Shown here: positions 10,150 to 19,517 of the stretch, piece after piece | Layout of the letters: the number at the start of each line of letters is the position of its first letter | Position numbering within the stretch: position 1 is the first letter of the stretch | Assembly: GCF_001942345.1 (NCBI RefSeq) | Contig: NZ_MKKI01000011.1 | Coordinates: 248,001-312,000 of the forward strand | Origin: Corynebacterium sp. CNJ-954 | GTDB lineage: Bacteria > Actinomycetota > Actinomycetes > Mycobacteriales > Mycobacteriaceae | Direction of reading: 5' to 3' | Length of the DNA: 64,000 nt | Position numbers and translations under genes: made by a program | Notes under the pieces: model-generated | What the model saw: the letters and a program-made list of their open reading frames with translations, nothing else | What the model was told of the DNA's origin: nothing | The model's database searches: none

Positions 10150-12522
10150 ATGACCGACACGAGTTCTGATGTCCGCGTCCACGACGCCGACCTGCGCAAT
10201 CTACGGCATGTCGATGTCAGTCTGCCCCGAGGTCAGCTTGTCGCTGTCACGGGCGTCTCCGGTTCAGGGAAGTCGTCACTGGCCTTCGGCACGATCCACG
10301 GTGAGGCCCAGCGACGCTACCTGGAGTCGGTGGCTCCGTTCGCACGGCGTCTGATTGCCGGTGCGGTGGATCCGCGGGTCGGCAGGATTGACGGTCTTCC
10401 CCCGACCGTGGCCCTGGAACAGTCGCGGACCGGTGGTGGCGCGCGGTCGACCGTGGGTACCTTCTCCACTGTGTCGAACTCGGTACGGCTGTTGTTCTCC
10501 CGGGCCGGAACGTATCCGGCAGAGGTGAGGGATCGCGTGGGGAGGCTGGATTCGGATCGGTTCTCGCCGAACACGGCGTCGGGCATGTGCCCGACGTGCC
10601 AGGGCACCGGGACGGTCCACGTGCCGACGGAGAAGTCGATGGTGCCTGACCCGTCCTTGTCGATCGACGACGGGGCGATCGCCGCGTGGCCCGGGGCGTG
10701 GTTGGGGAAGAACTTCCATGACATTCTCGTCACGTTGGGTTACCGGACGGACATACCGTGGTCTGAGTTGTCCCGTGAGGACAGGGACTGGATCCTTTTC
10801 ACGCCGGACAAGCCGGTGGTGACGGTGCATCCGGTCCGCGGTGCCGACCAGATCCAGCGGACGTATGACGGGACGTGGAGGTCGGTGTCGACCTATCTCC
10901 AGGAGACGTTGGCGTCGTCATCGTCGGACTCGACCCGGCGCCGGGTTCTGTCGTTCATGGATCATTCTGTGTGCCCGACCTGCGGTGGTCGTCGTCTGAC
11001 CGCGGATGCCTTGTCGGTGACCTATCTGGGTATGGCGATCGACGAGCTCAATGCGGTACCGCTGGAGGAGCTGGTTGAACTGTTCGCCGGGGTCACGTCT
11101 CCGTCGGAAGCAGAGCGTCTACTGCTGGAACAGGTGATCCCCACAGTGCAGGCTGCCGTGGAACTGGGCCTGGGTCATCTGAGTCTGGACCGGCCCGCCT
11201 CAACGTTGTCCGGTGGTGAGTTGCAGCGCTTGCGTCTGGCCTCACAGCTCCACTCCGGGTTGTTCGGCGTGGTGTACGTCCTGGATGAACCTTCTGCGGG
11301 GCTGCATCCCACTGAACGCGTCGCCGTCAGTGAGCTGATGGCGCGCTTCCTGGAAGCGGGTAACAGCGTGATCCTCGTCGAACACGATATGTCACTGGTG
11401 GCTGGCGCAGACTGGGTCGTCGACGTCGGTCCCGGTGCCGGGGAGAACGGCGGCGAGATCCTGTGGTCCGGCCCGGTTGACGGCTTGTCCGGTCAGGACA
11501 CCCCTACCGGCCGTGCCTTGTCCGCACCCACCCCGCCACTGAAGGGGTCCGGAGACTTCCCGGTCCGCGAGGCGTCGTCGTCGCTGCCGGTACAGGCTAC
11601 CGAGCGAACTCTGGAAATCGACACGTCGCTGGGACTCGGCCAGTTCACTGCGGTGACCGGGATCTCAGGCTCGGGCAAGTCGACGCTGGTGTCGAGTGCG
11701 CTACCAGCAGTGCTCGCTGAAGCAGGGATCCGTACGGTCCATATCACCCAGCAACCCATCGGACGGACGACCCGGTCTTCCTTGGCGACCTACACCGGGT
11801 TGTTCGACCATGTCAGGAGGCTCTTCGCTGCCACGGACGGCGCCCGGGAACGGGGATGGACAGTCTCGCGGTTCTCCTACAACGTCACTGAGGGACGGTG
11901 CCCGACCTGCAACGGGGAAGGAACGATCGAGGTCGAGCTCGTCTTCCTCCCGGGCAGCTACACCGTCTGCCCGGACTGCCACGGTGCCCGGTACAACGAG
12001 GAGACACTGGAGGTGACCTGGCATGGGCTCACCATCGCCGACGTTCTCGATCTCACCGTCACCGATGCACTGGACGTCTTCGCCGATGAACCTGCGGTGC
12101 ACACCGCGCTTCAGGCACTGGAGGCGGTGGGGCTGTCCTACCTGCGCCTGGGACAGAGTGCCCCGGAACTCTCCGGAGGAGAGGCCCAGCGGATCAAACT
12201 GGCCACCGAACTTCAACGCAGCCGTCGCGTGCGCCGGGGTACACCCACGGTCCACCTGCTCGATGAGCCCACGACGGGGTTGCACCCCGCTGATGTCGAT
12301 CTGCTGGTCAAGGAGCTCAACCGGCTGGTTGACTCCGGAGACTCGGTAGTCGTGGTCGAACACGACCTGCGTGTCGTGGCACAGGCGGACCGCGTCGTCG
12401 ACCTGGGTCCCGGCGCCGGTGTCGACGGAGGCCGGATCATCGCCGACGGGACACCCGCGGCGATCGCGGCCAGCGGAACGGCGACAGGAGCGGCGCTGAC
12501 GTCGGTATCCACGGGCGCCTAG
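10150..12522 (+). CDS. UvrA-like ABC ATPase (short UvrA paralogue)
   Basis: A 790-aa UvrA-family protein with two ABC modules: Walker A GVSGSGKSS, signature LSGGELQRLRLA and LDEPSAGLHP; then GISGSGKST, signature LSGGEAQRIKLA and LDEPTTGLHP. Zinc modules CPTCQGTG...CPTCGG and CPTCNGEG...CPDCHG are present. It is about 160 residues shorter than true UvrA, mainly in the first insertion region that binds UvrB. This is the form seen in DrrC-type drug-resistance and UvrA2 proteins. DNA-damage or intercalator tolerance is the likely role, not core excision repair. The start ATG lies 8 nt after TAGAAT (10136-10141); the frame is open further upstream but that extension is antisense to the SDR. Confidence 0.88.
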   Translation: MTDTSSDVRVHDADLRNLRHVDVSLPRGQLVAVTGVSGSGKSSLAFGTIHGEAQRRYLESVAPFARRLIAGAVDPRVGRIDGLPPTVALEQSRTGGGARSTVGTFSTVSNSVRLLFSRAGTYPAEVRDRVGRLDSDRFSPNTASGMCPTCQGTGTVHVPTEKSMVPDPSLSIDDGAIAAWPGAWLGKNFHDILVTLGYRTDIPWSELSREDRDWILFTPDKPVVTVHPVRGADQIQRTYDGTWRSVSTYLQETLASSSSDSTRRRVLSFMDHSVCPTCGGRRLTADALSVTYLGMAIDELNAVPLEELVELFAGVTSPSEAERLLLEQVIPTVQAAVELGLGHLSLDRPASTLSGGELQRLRLASQLHSGLFGVVYVLDEPSAGLHPTERVAVSELMARFLEAGNSVILVEHDMSLVAGADWVVDVGPGAGENGGEILWSGPVDGLSGQDTPTGRALSAPTPPLKGSGDFPVREASSSLPVQATERTLEIDTSLGLGQFTAVTGISGSGKSTLVSSALPAVLAEAGIRTVHITQQPIGRTTRSSLATYTGLFDHVRRLFAATDGARERGWTVSRFSYNVTEGRCPTCNGEGTIEVELVFLPGSYTVCPDCHGARYNEETLEVTWHGLTIADVLDLTVTDALDVFADEPAVHTALQALEAVGLSYLRLGQSAPELSGGEAQRIKLATELQRSRRVRRGTPTVHLLDEPTTGLHPADVDLLVKELNRLVDSGDSVVVVEHDLRVVAQADRVVDLGPGAGVDGGRIIADGTPAAIAASGTATGAALTSVSTGA

Positions 12523-14051
12523 GCGTCGGCTTCGCTGGCCTTCGCCTTCAGGCTTCGCTGGCGGATGCGGTTGATCACCATGCTGCGGATCGCCACCAGG
12601 AGGACGACCGCCAGTACACCGTAGATGGTCCAGGTGATGGGGCTGGAGACCAGGACGGTGAAGTCGCCTGAGGAGGACAGCAGGGCATCGCGGATCGACG
12701 TCTCAGCCAGCGGTCCGAGGACCATGCCGATAATCAGTGGTGCCAGCGGGTAGCCGTAGCGGCGCATCAGGAAGCCGATCACCGAGATACCCAGCAGGAG
12801 CAGGAGATCGAACACCCGGCCCGAGGTGGCGTAGACGCCGAGCCCGCAGAACAGGGCGATCCCAGCGTAGAGGTAGGGCTGTGGGATAAGCAGCAGCTTG
12901 GCCCAGAGTTGGGCGAAAGGCAGGTTGATGATCAGCAACACCACCATTGCGATGAAGAAGCTCGCCAGCAGTGCCCAGACCAGATCCGGGTTGCGGTCGA
13001 AGAGCAACGGACCGGGCTGCAGACCGTACTGGCGGAAGGCGGCGAGCAGAATGGCCGCCGTGGCGGACACCGGCAGACCGAGTGCCAGTAGGGCGCCCAT
13101 CGCCATACCTGTCGTGGAGTTACCGGCGGCCTCCGGCGCTGCAAGTCCGCGGATGGCGCCTTTACCGAACTTCGGCGATTTCCGACGGGTGTCCAGGCGT
13201 CGCTCCACGGAGTAGGCGAGGAACGTCGGTACCTCGGAGCCGCCCACCGGGATCATGCCGAAAGGCATGCCGATGGCCGTGCCCCGCAACCAGGCGGGCA
13301 ACGCCTCCCGGAACTCAGCGAGCTTGAGCCACGGCCGCCCTGCGGACCGTGTCTTGAGGTCCTGGTTCTCACGTCGTGCGCGGGAGGCGATGAAGAAGAC
13401 CTCCCCGAGCGCGAGGATCGCTACCGTGACAGTGACGATCGAGATCCCGTCGAACAGCTGAGGCACTCCGAGGGTGAACCGTTCGGTGCCGGTCACCGAA
13501 TCGATGCCGATCGTCGAGATACCAAGGCCGATGATGAGGCCGACAGCCCCTTGGGGACCGAGTCGGAGACCACGGAGGAGGTGGCGACGAAGGCGAACAG
13601 CGCCAGCGCGAAGTACTCTGCGGGCCCGAAGTAGGTCGACAACTCGGCGAGCAGCGGGGCGAAGAAGACGACCACGACCGAGGCGACGAAACCGCCGATG
13701 AAGGCACCGATGGCCGCCGTCGCCAATGCCTGCGGTGCGCGGCCGGCCAGAGCCATCTTGTGTCCCTCGAATGTCGAGGCGATAGCCGAGGCCTGCCCTG
13801 GTGTGTTCATCAGGATCGCCATGGTGGAGTCGCCGAAGAGTCCGCCGAAGTACACGCCGGCGAAGAAGATGAAGGCCGCCGTCGGGTCGAGGGCGAAGGT
13901 CATCGGTAGGAGCAGTGCCACGGCCATCGAGGAGCCGAGCCCGGCATGACGCCCACGGCGGTACCGAGGAGACAGCCGAGGAGCACCCACATGAGGTTGA
14001 CCGGTGTGAGGGCCCCGGCGAAGCCTCCATCAGGAGACTGAGTGAATCCAT
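12519..14051 (-). CDS. tctA: TctA-family transporter, large membrane subunit (three frameshifts)
   Basis: Large membrane subunit of a tripartite tricarboxylate transporter (TTT family). The hallmark segments [24 protein letters not shown] and [20 protein letters not shown] are present but lie in different frames. Three one-base losses explain this: near 14024 (MEGF expected), near 13939 (PGLGSS expected) and at the C-run 13547-13550 (KGAVGL expected). Together they restore the frame, so an open but partly nonsense ORF remains. Corrected, the protein would be about 511 aa with the usual helices and C-terminal half. Sequencing error seems likelier than decay. The 3' end overlaps the UvrA-paralogue stop by 4 bp. 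Confidence 0.85.
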   Translation of the reverse strand: MDSLSLLMEASPGPSHRSTSCGCSSAVSSVPPWASCRARLLDGRGTAPTDDLRPRPDGGLHLLRRRVLRRTLRRLHHGDPDEHTRAGLGYRLDIRGTQDGSGRPRTAGIGDGGHRCLHRRFRRLGRGRLLRPAARRVVDLLRARRVLRAGAVRLRRHLLRGLRLGPQGAVGLIIGLGISTIGIDSVTGTERFTLGVPQLFDGISIVTVTVAILALGEVFFIASRARRENQDLKTRSAGRPWLKLAEFREALPAWLRGTAIGMPFGMIPVGGSEVPTFLAYSVERRLDTRRKSPKFGKGAIRGLAAPEAAGNSTTGMAMGALLALGLPVSATAAILLAAFRQYGLQPGPLLFDRNPDLVWALLASFFIAMVVLLIINLPFAQLWAKLLLIPQPYLYAGIALFCGLGVYATSGRVFDLLLLLGISVIGFLMRRYGYPLAPLIIGMVLGPLAETSIRDALLSSSGDFTVLVSSPITWTIYGVLAVVLLVAIRSMVINRIRQRSLKAKASEADA

Positions 14052-14052
14052 G

Positions 14053-14604
14053 TCAGAACCCCCCGCCGATGATGCCGGAAGGAAGGCTGAGGCCGAGTGC
14101 CACGTCGAATGCCAGATAGGCTACCGACCCCATGAACACCGACACCAGGATGTCGAACACGGGACGGCGTGAGCCGAATCCCCGTGCCACGCACCAGAAC
14201 AGCAGTCCGGACGCGAGGATCCAGCCAAGCCACGGCAGCAGGACCGCGAAGGCGAGGAACCCCAGGACCGTCCACCCGAGGGCGGAGAAGTCCGAATGAA
14301 ACCTCGTGGTCTGTTCCGTCGCACCCTCGACGGGCTCGGGGCGGCGAATGATGCCCACGGCAATCACCGTCGCGAGGACGAGACCGATGACACCGGTCAG
14401 GGTCGGGAAGAACCCAGGTCCCGGAAAATCCGCGTCCGGGCCGTCCATGGTCATCGAACCGATGATGAGGAAGAGGCTGAACCCCGCGATCACGACAGGC
14501 ATGATCAGTCCGGATCTGCCGGCCCAGACTGTACCCGCCCCGACCGGCCCGGTGGCCCGCGGTTCGGCGATATCGCTAGTTTTACCTGCGGTGCTTGCGG
14601 TCAT
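14053..14604 (-). CDS. tctB: TctB-family transporter, small membrane subunit
   Basis: A 183-aa protein with four predicted membrane helices, including LIMPVVIAGFSLFLIIGSM, PTLTGVIGLVLATVIAVGII and LGWTVLGFLAFAVLLPWLGW, typical of TctB. I start at the ATG 14604, which overlaps the tctC stop (ATGA); a longer upstream frame merely runs over tctC. It is the middle gene of tctC-tctB-tctA, one base before tctA. Confidence 0.85.
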   Translation of the reverse strand: MTASTAGKTSDIAEPRATGPVGAGTVWAGRSGLIMPVVIAGFSLFLIIGSMTMDGPDADFPGPGFFPTLTGVIGLVLATVIAVGIIRRPEPVEGATEQTTRFHSDFSALGWTVLGFLAFAVLLPWLGWILASGLLFWCVARGFGSRRPVFDILVSVFMGSVAYLAFDVALGLSLPSGIIGGGF

Positions 14605-15632
14605 TGTCCCATCTCCTCGAACAGGGTGGTGATCCGGTCCGTCTCGTCCTGGATGTACTGATCGAGCTCCTCGCCCTGCATCGGAGCCTCGCGCCAGTAG
14701 TTGCGTTCCACGGTGGCACGCCACTCCGGAGTCTCCACGGCTTCGGCGACGAGATCCTGAAGTTCCTCGATGTCCTCGCTTGTGGCGGAAGGAGGGGCGA
14801 AGAGTGCCCTCCAGTTGGTGATCGTCACGTCGATACCCTGCTCAGCCAGCGTGGGAATCGCCTCGATCTCCGGGCTCCCGGAGAGCCGGTCCTCAGCCAC
14901 GACGCCGAGGACCCGTAACCTGCCGGACTCGACCTGAGGGTAGATGTCGGCGAATCCGCCCGCCGTCACGTCGGCCGTACCGTTGAGCAGCGCCTGAATG
15001 GCCTCGCCGCCACCGTCCGAGGGGATGTACGTGGTTTCGGACGCGGGGACGCCGAGTTCCAGAGCGATGTCCGTCATGACAAGTTGGTCGAAGGAACCGC
15101 CACCGGTCCACGCCAGTGAACGAGCGTCCTGCGTCCATGTCTCGCGGACATCATCCATCGACTCGAGTGGAGAATCGGCGGGCACAGCGATGATGTCGTA
15201 CTCCTCGAGGACCTTGGCCACCGGTGTGACGTCCTGGATCCTGGACGGGGTGCCGAACTGGACCTGCGCCGTGATATGGCCGGACCCGCCGACCATGAGG
15301 TTATTGGCCTCCGGCTGCTGGGCGAGAACGCCCACGCCGATGGTGCCGCCAGCGCCAGGCACGTTGACCACCTGGACGTTGTTGACGATGCCGTTGGTTC
15401 TCAAGGTCTGCTGCAGCTCGCGCTGGAATGTGTCCCAGCCGCCGCCGGCAGCCGCCGGGGCGATAAGTGAGAGGTTGCTCCGGACATCCGTGCCACCCGA
15501 GGCTGACCGGATCGAGAAGAAGGATGCTGCACCGATGACTACGACCGCGACGACGGCGAAAACAGCGGTGCCGACCGTGCGGAACCGCGTCTTCGCAGGG
15601 CCGGGGGGATCTGTGGCCTTGGCTTGGCTCAT
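14601..15632 (-). CDS. tctC: TctC-family extracytoplasmic solute-binding protein
   Basis: Solute receptor (343 aa) of the tripartite tricarboxylate transporter. An N-terminal hydrophobic anchor (about residues 18-40, TVGTAVFAVVAVVVIGAAS) lacks a lipobox Cys. The TctC/Bug fold follows: SLIAPAAAGGGWDTFQREL, NVPGAGGTIGVG and the C-terminal FAPPSATSEDIEELQ. The start ATG is preceded by AAGGAG at 5 nt. The substrate (citrate, another dicarboxylate or tricarboxylate, or an aromatic acid) cannot be read from sequence. No TctDE two-component system is nearby. Confidence 0.88.
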   Translation of the reverse strand: MSQAKATDPPGPAKTRFRTVGTAVFAVVAVVVIGAASFFSIRSASGGTDVRSNLSLIAPAAAGGGWDTFQRELQQTLRTNGIVNNVQVVNVPGAGGTIGVGVLAQQPEANNLMVGGSGHITAQVQFGTPSRIQDVTPVAKVLEEYDIIAVPADSPLESMDDVRETWTQDARSLAWTGGGSFDQLVMTDIALELGVPASETTYIPSDGGGEAIQALLNGTADVTAGGFADIYPQVESGRLRVLGVVAEDRLSGSPEIEAIPTLAEQGIDVTITNWRALFAPPSATSEDIEELQDLVAEAVETPEWRATVERNYWREAPMQGEELDQYIQDETDRITTLFEEMGQ

Positions 15633-15771
15633 TGGAGCTCCTTGACGGGCCCCGGAGAAAATGGCCGGGACGCGTGGCTCGAGTGACTGTGACACCGGAC
15701 GCTGCCGGAAACCAGCGCGGTGCGCACCGCCGCAGGGGCGGTAGAACGGCGGGGTCACGGAAGGCCGAGCC

Positions 15772-15813
15772 TTGAACACGTTCAATCATTGCAGGAAAGT
15801 GTTCACCGGGCAA
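15772..15813 (-). promoter_or_regulatory. tctCBA promoter with two repeated operator-like sites
   Basis: The minus strand reads -35 TTGCCC (15808-15813), a 17-bp spacer, then AATGAT (15785-15790). Within the spacer lies GTGAACACTTTC (15795-15806). Overlapping the start region is TTGAACGTGTTCAA (15772-15785), a near-perfect dyad. Both share TGAACAC.TTC, the pattern expected for a dimeric repressor or activator. The -10 is a weak match. The rest of 15633-15897 shows nothing else I can name. Confidence 0.5.
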
Positions 15814-15897
15814 AACCGCATGGTCGGGGGTCCGCATCCGCACCACACCCCCAACTTGACGGGCGCTTCGCACCGCAGGATCTGCCCCTTTCTAAAA

Positions 15898-16761
15898 TCA
15901 GGGACTGTCGGTGCCGCCGATATCGGCGACGCCACCGAGTCGCGCCCGAACCCCGTCGAGGATCACCCCGAGCCCGTACTCGTAAACGGCGGCCGGATCG
16001 GTGATGGCCTGGTACTTCTCCCCCACCGCGGTACCCACCCGCCCCGACACGGGAAACTCGTCGTCCTGCATGACCTGGGAGAGGATGGGTTCATTGACCT
16101 GCCACCATTCCGCGTCACTGTACCCGGAGGCCCGGGCGAGCTCGCGCGCATTGACACTGGCAGCGGCGCTTGCGACAGCATGGGACTCGACCAGCGCGAT
16201 GGTGTGATCCATGGACACATCGTCGAGCCCGCACCCGTCCAGGGCCGAGAGCTGCCATTCATAACGTCGGGAGATGTTCGGCCCAATCAAGGGACGGTGC
16301 CGTTGGGCGGCGAGCAGCCACGGGTGCCGGTGCACCTCCTGCCAGGTGAGCCGGGAGATCGTCCGCAGCCGGTCACCGACGACGTCGGGATCAGTTGCCA
16401 CCCCCCGGAAAGGCGGGAGGTCGACCCGGCCCATCACCTGGTCGATCATCAGACCGAGAAGCTCATCACGCCCCGGGATGTAGGTGTACAGGCTCGCGGC
16501 AGACGTGTGGAGTTTCCCTGCGATCTTGCGCATGGAAAGTCCCTCGATCCCGGCGACATCGGCATCCTCGATCGCAGTGTCGACAACCTCGTCGACGGAC
16601 CATTTCTTCCGGGGACCACGAGCTCCGGACTCTTCACCCACCTGGTGCCGCCACACCAGTCGCAGCATTCGGTCGGGCTCCCGGGGTCTGTCTCCCGTGG
16701 ACGGTGCCGGTGCCGGTGCAGATGAGGATTGCGGGGTCGCGTGCCTGGCGTCTGATTCCAT
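15898..16761 (-). CDS. TetR-family regulator with TetR_C-type ligand domain
   Basis: A 287-aa repressor. After a disordered 40-residue N-terminus comes a TetR HTH (VDEVVDTAIEDADVAGIEGL...MRKIAGKLHTSAASLYTYI, about 55-100), then a long C-terminal ligand-binding domain of the drug-sensor TetR_C kind. It is divergent from an efflux ABC pair, with operator-like repeats between, so it most likely represses both itself and that pair. A TAAGCT box (16768-16773) 6 nt before its ATG suggests a leaderless mRNA. Confidence 0.88.
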   Translation of the reverse strand: MESDARHATPQSSSAPAPAPSTGDRPREPDRMLRLVWRHQVGEESGARGPRKKWSVDEVVDTAIEDADVAGIEGLSMRKIAGKLHTSAASLYTYIPGRDELLGLMIDQVMGRVDLPPFRGVATDPDVVGDRLRTISRLTWQEVHRHPWLLAAQRHRPLIGPNISRRYEWQLSALDGCGLDDVSMDHTIALVESHAVASAAASVNARELARASGYSDAEWWQVNEPILSQVMQDDEFPVSGRVGTAVGEKYQAITDPAAVYEYGLGVILDGVRARLGGVADIGGTDSP

Positions 16762-16762
16762 G

Positions 16763-16820
16763 TTGACAGCTTACTCCGAACGGCGTACGTTGAATATCCC
16801 CGTTAAGTCCGTACACCGTT
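16763..16820 (+). promoter_or_regulatory. Efflux-operon promoter overlapped by inverted operator repeats
   Basis: A consensus -35 TTGACA (16763-16768) and TACGTT (16786-16791) are 17 bp apart, directed at the ABC genes. AACGGCGTACG (16779-16789) overlaps the -10. Its near-exact inverted copy CGTACACCGTT (16810-16820) lies just past the expected start site. The regulator's own promoter (minus strand) overlaps the same region. This fits TetR-type autorepression plus repression of the pump. Confidence 0.6.
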
Positions 16821-16828
16821 AGGAGTTT

Positions 16829-17794
16829 ATGGTGAGTTCCGACTCCCCTCCCGCCATCCACGCAGATTCCCTGGTCAAGAACTATGGCGCCCATCGGGCC
16901 CTCGACAACTTCCACCTCACCGTCCCCACCGGCAGCATCCACGGACTACTCGGACCAAACGGTGCGGGTAAGACCACCGCCGTCGGGGTGCTCACCACGC
17001 TGACCTCACTCGACCAGGGAGTTGCCCGTATCGCCGGCACCGATGTACGCGACGGCAACGCCGTACGCGCCCGTATCGGGCTGGTCGGCCAGTACGCCGC
17101 CGTGGATGAGATTCTCGGCGGCCACCAGAACCTCGTGATGTTCGCCCGGCTCCTGGGGTTCCGCCGAGCCGACGCCCGACGCCGTGCCGACGAACTCCTG
17201 GAGCAGTTCTCGCTGACGGACGCGGCCGACCGGCCGGTGTCGGGCTACTCCGGAGGAATGCGACGCCGCCTCGACATCGCCGTGTCCCTCATCCGGCATC
17301 CCGACGTCCTTTTCCTCGACGAACCCACCACCGGGCTGGACCCGCGAGGTCGTATCGACGTCTGGGACGCCGTCCTCCGGGCCGCCGACGCGGGCACGAC
17401 CGTCCTGCTGACCACCCAGTACCTGGAAGAGGCCGACCGGCTCGCCGACCGCATCTCGATCATGTCATCCGGTCGGGTGATCGCCGAGGGCACGCCGGAC
17501 GAGCTCAAGGCGAATCGCGGCGGTGACCGTGTGGACCTCACGTTCACCTCCCAGGTGTCCAGCGCCGATGTTGAATGTGCACTGGCGCCGGGTGAGCTGT
17601 CGTTCACGCCGGATCCGGACAAGCTTCTCGTCAGCCTGTCGGCACCGGACGGTCCCGCCGACATGGTCGACATCATCCGCCGACTCGACGCCGCGAACCT
17701 GACACCGACTGACATCGCATTGCGCCGTCCCACGCTCGACGAAGTCTTCCTCTCCGTCACAGAGTCGTCACCGTCTACCGAGGAGAACCGATGA
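16829..17794 (+). CDS. ABC transporter ATP-binding protein, DrrA-type drug efflux
   Basis: A 321-aa ATPase with Walker A GPNGAGKTT, Q-loop region GLVGQYAAVDE, signature SGYSGGMRRRLDIA, Walker B VLFLDEPTTGLDP and H-loop LTTQYLEEAD (His replaced by Gln). The DrrA-type C-terminal extension ends RRPTLDEVFLSVT, typical of DrrA-family exporters. The AGGAG site (16821-16825) suits the GTG at 16832 better than the ATG at 16829. It overlaps the permease gene by 4 nt (ATGA). Confidence 0.9.
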   Translation: MVSSDSPPAIHADSLVKNYGAHRALDNFHLTVPTGSIHGLLGPNGAGKTTAVGVLTTLTSLDQGVARIAGTDVRDGNAVRARIGLVGQYAAVDEILGGHQNLVMFARLLGFRRADARRRADELLEQFSLTDAADRPVSGYSGGMRRRLDIAVSLIRHPDVLFLDEPTTGLDPRGRIDVWDAVLRAADAGTTVLLTTQYLEEADRLADRISIMSSGRVIAEGTPDELKANRGGDRVDLTFTSQVSSADVECALAPGELSFTPDPDKLLVSLSAPDGPADMVDIIRRLDAANLTPTDIALRRPTLDEVFLSVTESSPSTEENR

Positions 17795-18573
17795 ACAGCA
17801 TCACGAACGGTCTGACACTCACGGCCAGGGAACTTCTCCACTGGCGCCGCCAACCTCTCACACCGGTGTTCACCATCATGTTCACCGTCATGCTCCTGTT
17901 GATGTTCTCCCTGCTCTTCGGCGGGTCCATCAGCCTGCCCGGCGGTGGAGACTACATCCACTTCCTCCTGCCCGGCATGATGGCACTTTCGATGATGTTC
18001 GGAGTCGAAGCCACGACCAGCGCAATGGCCAATGACGCGAAGAAGGGCATCACCGACCGCTTCCGGTCGCTTCCCATCGGCGACGCCTCAGTCGCCTTCG
18101 GCCGCGTCGGAGCCGACATGGTCACATCGTCGGTGGAGCTCGTCGTCATCATCGTCGGCGGGCTCCTGTTGGGCTGGCGAGTTACAGGAAGCGCCCCCGA
18201 GGCCTTCCTTGCCGTCGCACTCCTTCTCTGGTTCCGGTTCGCGGTGCTGTGGATCGGAATCTACCTGGGACTCACCCTCGGCAGGAACGAGGGAGCCGCG
18301 ACGATGGTCCAGGTGCTGGTCTGGCCCGTCGGATTCCTGTCCACCGCCTTCGTCTCTCCCGAATACATGCCTACGTGGTTGGAACCGGTCGCCACCTGGA
18401 ACCCCGTGTCCGCCACCGCGACTGCCGCCCGCGAACTCTTCGGCAACCCCACCGGGTTCACTGGGGGAACGTTGGCAGACCACGCGGTACTGGCCGCTTT
18501 CCTGTGGCCGCTGGCCCTCGTGTCGGTCTTCCTTCCGTTGTCCGCCCGGGCCTACCGGAGACTCAGGCGCTGA
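17791..18573 (+). CDS. ABC-2 type permease, DrrB-like drug efflux
   Basis: A 260-aa membrane protein with six predicted helices and the ABC-2 pattern: FTIMFTVMLLLMFSLLFGG, FLLPGMMALSMMF, GITDRFRSLPI and GRVGADMV. It partners the preceding ATPase as a two-gene exporter. The 3' end overlaps lysG convergently by 11 bp. Confidence 0.88.
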   Translation: MNSITNGLTLTARELLHWRRQPLTPVFTIMFTVMLLLMFSLLFGGSISLPGGGDYIHFLLPGMMALSMMFGVEATTSAMANDAKKGITDRFRSLPIGDASVAFGRVGADMVTSSVELVVIIVGGLLLGWRVTGSAPEAFLAVALLLWFRFAVLWIGIYLGLTLGRNEGAATMVQVLVWPVGFLSTAFVSPEYMPTWLEPVATWNPVSATATAARELFGNPTGFTGGTLADHAVLAAFLWPLALVSVFLPLSARAYRRLRR

Positions 18574-19447
18574 GCCCCACGGCCGCCGCCGCATGCACCG
18601 CGTCGGTGAGTACACCGAGGGTGTCCGATTCCAGGCGCCAGTGTTGCCAGTACAACGGCACCTCGATGACGTCCTCGGCCAGGCGCACCATCGCCCCCTC
18701 CTCCACGTACGGCCGTGCTGACGCCACCGGTACCAGCGTCCACCCCAGACCCGCGACCACCGCGTCATTGAGCCCCTCGAAACTCGGAATCCGGGAGACT
18801 CTGCGGCCCGGTCGTGGTGTCACACCGCGCGGCTCCAGCACTCCGTCGGTCATCCGGTCGTGCGGCCCGATGACCAGCAGGGGCAGCGAAGCCCACGCGT
18901 CCTCACCGCGGACGCTCCTGGCGGCCTCGAGCTCGTCGGCCAGCTCCGGGGCGCCGACCGGCCAGTAGTGCAGGCTCCCGAGCTCCTCGACGACACACCC
19001 GGCTACCGGCTCTGCTTCTGCGGTGACCACCCCCATGCAGTCTCCCCGACGGAGCATCGCCAGGGAGTGTTGTTCGTCCTCCAGGTTCAGCTCCAGGGAT
19101 ATACCGCCAACCTCTGCAACCTGCCGGAGCACAGGACGGAACCACGTACCCAACGAATCCGCGTTGACTCCGACGCTGACCGGCCTTTCACCGATCCGTC
19201 CACGTAACCTGTCATCTGTCTCCGATTCCAGCAGCCGCATCCGTCGGGCGGTCTGGACCAGCACCTCGCCGGCATCCGTGACACCCACCGGTGACGTCCT
19301 TCGCACGACGACCCGTCCGACGTCGGCCTCGAGAGCCTTGATGCGCTGACTCACCGCGGACGGGCTCACCCCGAGACGGTCTGCGGCAGCCTCGAAACTC
19401 CCTTCATCGACGACAAGCAGCAGAGTATCCATGTGACGTGGCATCAT
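18563..19447 (-). CDS. lysG: LysR-family activator of lysine/arginine export
   Basis: LysR-type regulator (294 aa), ArgP/LysG group, which activates lysE when basic amino acids accumulate. The N-terminal wHTH is DTLLLVVDEGSFEAAADRLG...SPSAVSQRIKALE. The effector domain carries NADSLGTWF and LYWQHWRLES, both close to C. glutamicum LysG. I start at MMPRHM (19447): TAAGAT (19455-19460) lies 7 nt upstream, giving a leaderless mRNA and the same N-terminal length as C. glutamicum LysG. It is divergent from lysE. Confidence 0.93.
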   Translation of the reverse strand: MMPRHMDTLLLVVDEGSFEAAADRLGVSPSAVSQRIKALEADVGRVVVRRTSPVGVTDAGEVLVQTARRMRLLESETDDRLRGRIGERPVSVGVNADSLGTWFRPVLRQVAEVGGISLELNLEDEQHSLAMLRRGDCMGVVTAEAEPVAGCVVEELGSLHYWPVGAPELADELEAARSVRGEDAWASLPLLVIGPHDRMTDGVLEPRGVTPRPGRRVSRIPSFEGLNDAVVAGLGWTLVPVASARPYVEEGAMVRLAEDVIEVPLYWQHWRLESDTLGVLTDAVHAAAAVGLSA

Positions 19448-19467
19448 GAAGTACATCTTAAGCATCT

Positions 19468-19510
19468 CAAGGAGAGCTTGCTTGTCTTCACAACGTGACG
19501 TTCCTAGGCT
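19468..19510 (+). promoter_or_regulatory. lysE promoter and possible LysG-binding dyad
   Basis: TTGTCT (19482-19487), 17 bp, TAGGCT (19505-19510); transcription would begin at the lysE GTG (19518). Just upstream is the dyad CAAG-GAGAG-CTTG (19468-19480), centrally placed between lysG and lysE and suitable for a LysR-type activator. The promoter is well supported; the LysG site is inferred from position and symmetry. Confidence 0.6.
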
Positions 19511-19517
19511 CTTGCCC

